Shown here: one piece after another, positions 1 to 6,023 of the stretch | Layout of the letters: each line of letters starts with the position of its first letter | Numbering within the stretch: position 1 is the first letter of the stretch | From: Sphingobacterium thalpophilum | GTDB taxonomy: Bacteria > Bacteroidota > Bacteroidia > Flavobacteriales > Flavobacteriaceae | DNA: 12,301 nucleotides | Direction of reading: 5' to 3' | Assembly (NCBI GenBank): GCA_943325255.2 | Contig: CALPOS020000049.1 | Span: forward strand, 1 to 12,301 | The notes under the pieces: generated by a model | Told to the model about the DNA's origin: nothing | Database searches by the model: none | What the model saw: the letters and a program-made list of their open reading frames with translations, nothing else | Made by a program: the position numbers and the translations under genes

Positions 1-20
1 AAATGAATTCAAAATATTAT

Positions 21-1067
21 CTATTGATATTGATTTTCGTAATATTTCTGGTAATTACCACTAGTCACATTGTCTAACCAATTTCTATTGTTAAGGTACC
101 AGTCGATGGTTTGCGACAAACCTTCTTCGAAAGTTACCGATGGTTTCCATCCTAACTCTTTGTTGATTTTAGAGGCATCAATGGCATAGCGCAAATCGTG
201 CCCCGGTCGATCTTTTACAAACGTGATTAACTGCTCGGAAGTTCCTGCTTCCTTCCCAATTTTTTCATCCATTTTTTGGCAAAGCAACCTTACCAAATCG
301 ATATTTTGCCATTCATTGAAACCACCAATATTATAGGTTTCATGATTTTTACCTTGATGAAAAACCAAGTCAATTGCAATGGCATGATCAATTACATACA
401 ACCAATCACGAGTATATTTTCCGTCTCCATAAACAGGTAAAGGCTTACTTTGAAGAATGTTATTGATGAGTAATGGAATTAGTTTCTCTGGAAAATGGTT
501 TGGCCCATAGTTGTTCGAACAATTCGTAATGACATAAGGCAAACCATACGTTTCTCCGTAGGCTCTTACAAAATGATCGGAACTTGCTTTCGATGCAGAA
601 TAAGGAGAATTCGGATCGTACGGAGTTGTTTCAGTAAATAAACCTGTTGCGCCAAGTGAACCATACACTTCATCTGTACTGATATGATAAAACCGCTTGC
701 CTTCAAAGTTACCGCTCCAAATTTCTTTCGCTGCATTTAGCAAATTCATGGTGCCAATGACGTTGGTTTTTACAAAAGAAAGCGGGTCGGTAATAGAACG
801 ATCTACATGCGATTCCGCAGCCAAATGAATGACCCCATCAAATTGATGTTCTTGAAAGAGGGCATGTATAAAAGTAGCATCAACAATGTCGCCTTTAATA
901 AACGTGTAGTTGGGGTAATCTTGTATATCTGCGATATTTTCTAGGTTTCCGGCATAGGTGAGCGCATCTAAATTAAAAATTTGATAGTCAGTGTAGTTCT
1001 TAACCATTCTTCTGGCCACATGCGAACCAATAAATCCTGCCCCGCCGGTAATTAATACTTTCTTCAT
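21..1067 (-). CDS. rfbB: dTDP-glucose 4,6-dehydratase
   Basis: Converts dTDP-glucose to dTDP-4-keto-6-deoxyglucose in the cytoplasm, the second step toward dTDP-rhamnose and other deoxysugars used in surface glycans. The 348-residue protein has the extended SDR layout: NAD-binding GGAGFIG at residues 8-14, HLAAESHVDRS at 81-91, the catalytic Thr131-Asp132-Glu133 in the STDEVYG motif, and the active-site YSASK with Tyr156 and Lys160. Length is normal for RfbB. The frame is open a further 16 codons upstream to a TTG at 1115, but homology starts at MKKVLITGG, so the ATG at 1067 is chosen. It lies 84 bp after the antiterminator gene, probably in the same operon. The partners rfbA, rfbC and rfbD are not in the window and may lie beyond the left edge, so rhamnose as end product is inferred. 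Confidence 0.95.
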   Translation of the reverse strand: MKKVLITGGAGFIGSHVARRMVKNYTDYQIFNLDALTYAGNLENIADIQDYPNYTFIKGDIVDATFIHALFQEHQFDGVIHLAAESHVDRSITDPLSFVKTNVIGTMNLLNAAKEIWSGNFEGKRFYHISTDEVYGSLGATGLFTETTPYDPNSPYSASKASSDHFVRAYGETYGLPYVITNCSNNYGPNHFPEKLIPLLINNILQSKPLPVYGDGKYTRDWLYVIDHAIAIDLVFHQGKNHETYNIGGFNEWQNIDLVRLLCQKMDEKIGKEAGTSEQLITFVKDRPGHDLRYAIDASKINKELGWKPSVTFEEGLSQTIDWYLNNRNWLDNVTSGNYQKYYENQYQ

Positions 1068-1090
1068 AATCAATAATACTAGTTTTTTTT

Positions 1091-1104
1091 CACGGCTTCG
1101 CCCC
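1091..1104 (-). promoter_or_regulatory. ops-like GC-rich hairpin ahead of rfbB
   Basis: In the minus-strand transcript this reads GGGGCGAAGCCGTG followed by a run of eight A. It contains a GGC-gaa-GCC mini-hairpin and is the most GC-rich spot in an otherwise AT-rich 84-bp gap between the antiterminator gene and rfbB. It loosely resembles the enterobacterial ops element GGCGGTAGCGTG bound by RfaH (8 of 12 positions by eye), which also forms a small hairpin. Whether the adjacent NusG-like protein uses it is inference. No poly-U tract follows, so it does not look like an intrinsic terminator. Confidence 0.25.
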
Positions 1105-1151
1105 ATCAGTCCCAATAAATGAAACTAATGAAGCTTGACCACCTATTTGTC

Positions 1152-1622
1152 TTACTCTCTGTCTTCCCTGTTCAGCGTAATCAATACCCCTAATTCAGTT
1201 AAGACCAATTGTAAACTGTTTTTGCTTATTTGTTTTACAATTCCCTCTTTCCCATGAAATGGTCCACTTGGAATAGGCAATAGATCACCAACTTTAATCC
1301 CTCGCACCTCATACGAAACAATCGTTTCTCTTAATCCCTCTTTCAATGCCACTATCTCCTCTTCGCGCACAATTGCTAGTCTTCCTAGCCAAAATAAATA
1401 GCGAACCACGCCTTGAACTTGAAATACTTTCTCCCTTTCTTTTTCCTCAATATTTACAAAAACATACGAATTGAACAAAGGTATTTGCACCTTCTTTTTT
1501 CGATCTGACCATTGTCTCACTACGGTAACCAAAGGACAATATACTTCTACTCCAACAAACTGTAATCGATTCGCAACTTTCTTTTCATTCTTGGGTTTTG
1601 TATAGATTACGTACCAGGGCAT
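1152..1622 (-). CDS. UpxY/RfaH-like NusG-family transcription antiterminator
   Basis: A specialised NusG paralogue expected to bind RNA polymerase and help it read through long polysaccharide operons, like UpxY of Bacteroides capsule loci and RfaH of enterobacteria. Residues 1-95 form the NGN domain, opening with WYVIYTKPKNEKKVANRL and containing the IPLFNSYVFVNI segment (47-58). Residues about 117-145 are a KOW motif with GPFHGKEGIVKQI. At 156 residues it has the size of UpxY-type proteins and is shorter than housekeeping NusG. The start MPWYVIYTKP fits the family. It begins 11 bp after the winged-helix gene and precedes rfbB, so it sits near the head of the unit it probably serves. The family call is firm; target operon and recognition element are inferred from position. 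Confidence 0.9.
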   Translation of the reverse strand: MPWYVIYTKPKNEKKVANRLQFVGVEVYCPLVTVVRQWSDRKKKVQIPLFNSYVFVNIEEKEREKVFQVQGVVRYLFWLGRLAIVREEEIVALKEGLRETIVSYEVRGIKVGDLLPIPSGPFHGKEGIVKQISKNSLQLVLTELGVLITLNREDRE

Positions 1623-1633
1623 AGTATATTGAC

Positions 1634-2149
1634 TTAGATTAATTCATAGATAATTAAACCTTGCCCATCATGTTTTTCGGTAATTTGAAACTGAACTTTA
1701 CGCTTGATTTCTTTTTCAATCTTGATGACCAGTTGCTCGATATAATCCGAATTCAAATTGCTTCCGACTAAAACCACTTGAATCGTTCCGCTGTCAATGC
1801 CCTTTGCATAATCCCCAATAATCAATACAGACTCAACATGACCCATTCGCTCCAGGATCATTTCCACGATTGCGTCAAGGCCTATATGTTGGCGAACAAT
1901 TTTTTGTAATACCGAAAAAAGAGGGTGTTTTGTATTTGCTTTATAAATAATCCTATTCTGAATAGATTCTTTTTCAAGATATCCAGCTTCCAAGAGGTTA
2001 TTCAACTCTTTGCGAATCGAGTTGGTAGATTCATTAAGTTCTTCCGCCAAACCTCTCAAATATCCATTATTGGCAACGTTTATAAAAAACTTTACTAATA
2101 TTCGTAAGCGCGTTTTAGAAGTTATTAATGATTCAAGCATGAAATACAT
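1634..2149 (-). CDS. Winged-helix regulator with nucleotidyltransferase-like C-terminal domain
   Basis: Probable DNA-binding regulator of the polysaccharide operon. Residues 5-70 form an ArsR/MarR-like winged helix: LITSKTRLRILVKFF, then the recognition-helix region LRGLAEELNESTNSIRKEL (31-49) and a wing ending near RIIYK. Residues 105-170 look like a nucleotidyltransferase fold: strand VLIIGDYAKG (108-117), then DSGTIQVVLVG. The canonical paired acidic residues (DxD-type) are not intact: Asp119 remains but the expected second Asp is Gln124, so catalysis is doubtful and a ligand-sensing or protein-binding role is more likely. Such proteins are common in flavobacterial polysaccharide loci beside UpxY-like genes, by recollection of the family. 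The start may instead be Met4 (2140), which begins the conserved MLESLITSKTR. An inverted repeat overlapping the -7 box just upstream suggests autoregulation. Its gap to the antiterminator gene is 11 bp. Confidence 0.75.
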   Translation of the reverse strand: MYFMLESLITSKTRLRILVKFFINVANNGYLRGLAEELNESTNSIRKELNNLLEAGYLEKESIQNRIIYKANTKHPLFSVLQKIVRQHIGLDAIVEMILERMGHVESVLIIGDYAKGIDSGTIQVVLVGSNLNSDYIEQLVIKIEKEIKRKVQFQITEKHDGQGLIIYELI

Positions 2150-2157
2150 TTTAAAAT

Positions 2158-2180
2158 AACGAGTAACAAAAGTACTCGTT
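2158..2180 (-). promoter_or_regulatory. Inverted-repeat operator overlapping a -7 box
   Basis: Perfect 8-bp arms AACGAGTA (2158-2165) and TACTCGTT (2173-2180) flank a 7-bp spacer. Read on the minus strand, the repeat contains TACTTTTG (2174-2167), an exact match to the Bacteroidota -7 consensus TAnnTTTG. No TTG is found 17-23 bp upstream, so the -33 element is poor. Transcription would begin near 2162, giving a very short leader to the winged-helix gene. A dimeric regulator on the arms would block or remodel this promoter; autoregulation by the adjacent winged-helix protein is inferred. Confidence 0.5.
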
Positions 2181-2229
2181 TTTATTTAAAAATAATAAAT
2201 AACCATAAAGTTAATTTATTTTTTCAAAA

Positions 2230-2243
2230 TTGACTTAAATCAA
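2230..2243 (-). promoter_or_regulatory. CRP/FNR-like near-palindrome
   Basis: The 14-bp sequence TTGACTTAAATCAA matches the FNR-type consensus TTGAT-N4-ATCAA at nine of ten positions. It lies in the 152-bp gap between ugd and the winged-helix gene, centred about 75 bp upstream of the estimated start site, a plausible distance for an upstream activator. In AT-rich DNA it could be chance. The rest of the gap (2181-2301) holds only AT-rich sequence with no strong terminator hairpin. Confidence 0.25.
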
Positions 2244-2301
2244 GTAAGGAAGTGCAAAGAAATTGTAATGAAACGATTAAGAATTGACTGGCAAATTATA
2301 C

Positions 2302-3699
2302 CTAATGAGAAGTTCCGACAGCACTAAAATTAAACCCAATCGCTTTCATTTTTTTCGAATCCAAAATATTTCTACCGTCAAAAATAAAGGCAGGTTTTTG
2401 CATTTGATCATAAATTTTTTGCCAATCATAGGTTTTAAATTCATCCCATTCCGTCAAGATTGCGATCGCATGAGCGTTCTTACAAGCCTCGTAAGGATCT
2501 TCCAATGATTCGATTGAGCTTTCTATTGCTGACGAATCTATAGTTTCTAGATAATTTAAGTCAGCAATAATCTGCTTTCCTTTGACCTTTGGGTCATATA
2601 CTGCAATTTTTGCTTGTTCATTCAGCAGATACTCAGCAACATTGATAGCCGCCGATTCTCTTGTATCATTGGTGTCCTTTTTAAAGGCCCAGCCAAAAAA
2701 GCAAATCTTTTTGCCAGCGACTGTGTTGTATAAGGTATGAACAATGTTGCTAGCAAACCTTCTCTTTTGATGGTCATTCATGATGACTACTTGCTCCCAA
2801 TAATCTGCTACTTCATTGAGTCCATATGATTTGGCTATATATACCAAGTTTAAAATGTCCTTTTGGAAACAAGAACCACCAAAACCAACAGACGATTTGA
2901 GGAATTTTGAACCAATTCTGCTATCCATTCCAATAGCCTTGGCAACTTCGTCGACATTTGCTTCTGTTTTTTCGCATAATTCCGAAATGGCATTGATAGA
3001 GGATACCCGCTGTGCCAAAAAAGCATTTGCTGTTAATTTCGACAATTCAGAAGACCATAAATTAGTCGTTAGGATATTTTCTTTAGGAACCCAATTCGCG
3101 TAAATTTCAACTAACGCTTCGATTGCTTCCTTTCCTTCTGGTGAATTGATACCACCTATTAGTACTCGATCTGGATTTTGAAGATCTTGAACTGCTGTTC
3201 CTTCCGCTAAAAATTCAGGATTTGATAATATTTGAAATTGTACGCCGCTTCCGGTATTGTCTAAAATACTTTTTATTGCCTCAGCGGTTCTTACAGGTAA
3301 AGTGGATTTTTCAACGATAATCTTATTGTCCTTTGCAACATTGGCAATCTGCCGCGCACAAAGCTCGATGTATTTTAAATCAGCAGCCATTCCCTTACCC
3401 ACACCGTACGTTTTAGTTGGCGTATTAACCGAAATAAAAATCATCTGCGCCTCTGAAATAGCTTTCTCAACCTCTGTTGAGAAAAACAAGTTTCGTCCTC
3501 TCGCCTCTGCAACCAACTCACTTAAACCAGGTTCGTAAATCGGTATATTGTTTACATCTGAATCGTTCCATGCCGCTATTCTTTCCGCATTTAAGTCAAC
3601 AACAGTAACTTTTATATGCGGACATTTTTGCGCAATAATCGCCATTGTCGGACCTCCAACGTAACCTGCACCAATACAACAAATAGAGCTAATTTTCAT
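2302..3699 (-). CDS. ugd: UDP-glucose 6-dehydrogenase, eukaryote-like type
   Basis: Oxidises UDP-glucose to UDP-glucuronate with two NAD+ in the cytoplasm, supplying an acidic sugar for the polymer. The Rossmann motif GAGYVGGPT is at residues 10-18 with Asp35 ending strand two (VVDLN). Further family marks are [14 protein letters not shown] (about 90-103), [23 protein letters not shown], and the active site [10 protein letters not shown] with catalytic Cys277. The length (465 residues), [10 protein letters not shown] segment and Cys position resemble animal UGDH (human Cys276) more than the shorter, roughly 390-residue enterobacterial Ugd. It starts 23 bp after the other dehydrogenase gene and is the last gene before the regulatory gap, so it probably ends the wza-initiated unit. 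Substrate specificity is assigned from the family, with good confidence. Confidence 0.93.
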   Translation of the reverse strand: MKISSICCIGAGYVGGPTMAIIAQKCPHIKVTVVDLNAERIAAWNDSDVNNIPIYEPGLSELVAEARGRNLFFSTEVEKAISEAQMIFISVNTPTKTYGVGKGMAADLKYIELCARQIANVAKDNKIIVEKSTLPVRTAEAIKSILDNTGSGVQFQILSNPEFLAEGTAVQDLQNPDRVLIGGINSPEGKEAIEALVEIYANWVPKENILTTNLWSSELSKLTANAFLAQRVSSINAISELCEKTEANVDEVAKAIGMDSRIGSKFLKSSVGFGGSCFQKDILNLVYIAKSYGLNEVADYWEQVVIMNDHQKRRFASNIVHTLYNTVAGKKICFFGWAFKKDTNDTRESAAINVAEYLLNEQAKIAVYDPKVKGKQIIADLNYLETIDSSAIESSIESLEDPYEACKNAHAIAILTEWDEFKTYDWQKIYDQMQKPAFIFDGRNILDSKKMKAIGFNFSAVGTSH

Positions 3700-3722
3700 A
3701 TTCCGATAGTGAATTCACTTAT

Positions 3723-4997
3723 TTATAATTTACCATCTGCTTTTTCTCCAAGCACTCCTTTTACATCATACAAAACCGAATTATCCTTTCTAATTGCATT
3801 AAAATCAAGGGAAGAAAAAGGATCGTGTGCAACGCCGAGCACAATGGCATCAAAAGTATTACTTGGTAAAACAGTAGTAGTAACTAAACCATACTCGTGG
3901 GCCACTTCGGCAGGATTTGCCCACGGATCATAAATACTAACTTCAATTCCATATTCAGATAAAGAAGAGATAACATCCACAATTTTTGTGTTTCTCACAT
4001 CAGGGCAATTCTCTTTAAAAGTGATGCCCAACATTAATAATTGAGAGCCATTCACGACCACCCCTTTTTTAATCATCAGTTTCACCACTTGAGATGCTAC
4101 ATATTCACCCATACTATCATTTAGTCTTCGTCCTGCTAAAATTATCTCGGGATGATATCCCATTTCTTGTGCTTTCTGCGCTAAATAGTAAGGATCAACG
4201 CCGATGCAATGACCACCAACTAGCCCGGGCTTAAATGGGAGAAAATTCCACTTTGTCCCCGCTGCTTCCAAGACTGCATGGGTATCGATATTAAGTATGT
4301 TAAAAATTTTGGACAATTCATTGACAAAAGCAATGTTGATATCTCGTTGCGAATTTTCGATTACTTTAGCAGCTTCCGCTACTTTTATCGTGGGAGCTAA
4401 GTGGGTTCCAGCAGTAATTACTGACTTATAAAGGTCATTCACTTTGATCCCAATCTCAGGTGTGGATCCAGCGGTTACTTTAAGTATTTTCTCAACTGTA
4501 TGCAATTTATCTCCGGGGTTGATTCTTTCTGGAGAATATCCTGCAAAAAAATCAACATTGAATTTCAGACCACTTACTCTTTCTAGAACAGGAACACATT
4601 CATCTTCAGTAACGCCAGGATAAACGGTCGATTCATAGATAACAATATCCCCTTTTTTAAGGACTTTCCCAACTGTTTCACTTGATTTATACAAAGGTGT
4701 CAAGTCAGGTCGATTATTCTTATCAACAGGCGTTGGCACGGTCACAATATAATAGTTACAATCTCTAATGTGTTCAATATTAGTGGAACATAACAAACCT
4801 GTTGCATTGCTAGAAGCGTCTTTTAATAATACAGATTGCAATAATGGTGCATCAATTTCCAGTGTGCTATCTATTCCGTCATTCAGTTCGTTAACCCTCT
4901 TTTGATTAATATCAAAACCAACTACGGAATACTTTGTTGCAAAAAGTCGCGCTAGTGGCAAACCTACATATCCTAATCCAACAACTGCTATTTTCAT
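3723..4997 (-). CDS. UDP-HexNAc 6-dehydrogenase (TviB/WbpO family)
   Basis: Nucleotide-sugar dehydrogenase expected to oxidise UDP-GlcNAc or UDP-GalNAc at C6 to the uronic acid. The N-terminal Rossmann motif GLGYVGLP is at residues 7-14 with Asp29 (GFDIN). VTVPTPVDKNNRPDL, YESTVYPGVTEDECVP and GYSPERINPGDK are characteristic of the TviB/VipA/WbpO group rather than Ugd. The catalytic site GLVGGHCIGVDPYYLA has Cys264. The 424-residue length is usual for this group. It lies 22 bp after the WbpP/TviC-like epimerase gene. That pair is the Vi-antigen and Pseudomonas O6 route to UDP-GalNAcA, supporting that product. Whether oxidation or epimerisation comes first cannot be read from sequence, and no symbol is given because TviB and WbpO cannot be separated by eye. 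Confidence 0.9.
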   Translation of the reverse strand: MKIAVVGLGYVGLPLARLFATKYSVVGFDINQKRVNELNDGIDSTLEIDAPLLQSVLLKDASSNATGLLCSTNIEHIRDCNYYIVTVPTPVDKNNRPDLTPLYKSSETVGKVLKKGDIVIYESTVYPGVTEDECVPVLERVSGLKFNVDFFAGYSPERINPGDKLHTVEKILKVTAGSTPEIGIKVNDLYKSVITAGTHLAPTIKVAEAAKVIENSQRDINIAFVNELSKIFNILNIDTHAVLEAAGTKWNFLPFKPGLVGGHCIGVDPYYLAQKAQEMGYHPEIILAGRRLNDSMGEYVASQVVKLMIKKGVVVNGSQLLMLGITFKENCPDVRNTKIVDVISSLSEYGIEVSIYDPWANPAEVAHEYGLVTTTVLPSNTFDAIVLGVAHDPFSSLDFNAIRKDNSVLYDVKGVLGEKADGKL

Positions 4998-5019
4998 TCT
5001 AATTAAATTAAATTGTAAA

Positions 5020-6003
5020 CTACTTTAGATTATCCCAATACCATTTTACTGCTTCATTTAACCCCTCTTGCATCGAGAACTTGGGGTTATATCCTAATAA
5101 ATCCTTTGCTTTCGAAATACTCGCCAACGAATGCGGAATATCACCAGCTCGATTTGGTCCATAAATAATGGGAACATCTGCAATTTTCGAATCAAATTTC
5201 GCCAAAGACTGCTTCAGGTACCGAACCAAGTCATTTAATGTGGTTCTATCTCCAAATGCTGCATTATAGACCGTATTAACCGCATCTTTGTTTTGAGTTG
5301 ACATGGCCAATTCATTAATTTGGATAATATTGTCTATGTACGTGAAATCCCTTGAATAATTTCCGTCACCATTAATGATTGGACTCTCATGACTTATTAA
5401 TTGCATTACAAACTTTGGAATCACAGCTGCATAGGCGCCATTTGGATCTTGCTTTCTCCCAAATACATTAAAATATCGCAATCCAATGGTTTCCATTCCA
5501 TAAGTTTTGCTGAAAATATCGGCATACAATTCATTCACGTACTTTGTAATTGCATAAGGAGAAAGTGGTTTTCCAATCTTGTCCTCCTCTTTTGGAATTG
5601 CTACGGAATCGCCATAAGTTGAAGAACTTGCAGCGTAAATAAATCTTTTCACCTTAGCATCACGAGAAGCTTGTAACATATTTAGAAATCCAGAAATATT
5701 TACCTCATTTGTCGTAATCGGATCATTAATAGAGCGCGGCACAGAACCCAATGCAGCCTGATGTAGCACAAAATCACAGCCCTGAACTGCTCTTTCACAA
5801 TCTTTCAAATTCCGAATATCACCTTCTATCAAAGTAAAATTTGGATGACTCAGAAGCGCCTCTATATTATGTCGGTGACCCGTTGCAAAATTGTCTAAAC
5901 AAAAAATGTGATGACCTTTATTAATAAAATACTCACACAAGTTGGAACCAATAAATCCAGCTCCGCCAGTAATTAAAATATTATATATAGAAGTGTTTTC
6001 CAT
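5020..6003 (-). CDS. UDP-HexNAc/HexNAcA 4-epimerase (WbpP/TviC family)
   Basis: Extended SDR enzyme that should interconvert UDP-GlcNAc and UDP-GalNAc, or their uronic acids, at C4. NAD-binding TGGAGFIGS is at residues 12-20, and LDNFATGHRHN (36-46) follows strand two. HQAALGSVPRSI (81-92) is a strong marker of the WbpP/TviC group. The catalytic serines lie in AASSSTYGDS (124-133), and the YxxxK pair is Tyr150 and Lys154 in YAITK. LRYFNVFGRKQDPNGAYAAV is also typical. The 327-residue length is slightly shorter than WbpP because the N-terminus is short. It lies 20 bp after wzc and 22 bp before the partner dehydrogenase gene, so the two probably make one pathway, UDP-GlcNAc to UDP-GalNAcA. General epimerase function is secure; the exact substrate is inferred from motif and neighbour. 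Confidence 0.9.
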   Translation of the reverse strand: MENTSIYNILITGGAGFIGSNLCEYFINKGHHIFCLDNFATGHRHNIEALLSHPNFTLIEGDIRNLKDCERAVQGCDFVLHQAALGSVPRSINDPITTNEVNISGFLNMLQASRDAKVKRFIYAASSSTYGDSVAIPKEEDKIGKPLSPYAITKYVNELYADIFSKTYGMETIGLRYFNVFGRKQDPNGAYAAVIPKFVMQLISHESPIINGDGNYSRDFTYIDNIIQINELAMSTQNKDAVNTVYNAAFGDRTTLNDLVRYLKQSLAKFDSKIADVPIIYGPNRAGDIPHSLASISKAKDLLGYNPKFSMQEGLNEAVKWYWDNLK

Positions 6004-6023
6004 TTAGAATTCTCTTATAATCG

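Noticed and set aside
407..414. Second copy of the operator half-site (CACGAGTA) inside rfbB
   Set aside because: Single half-site in conserved coding sequence with no partner arm nearby; expected by chance.
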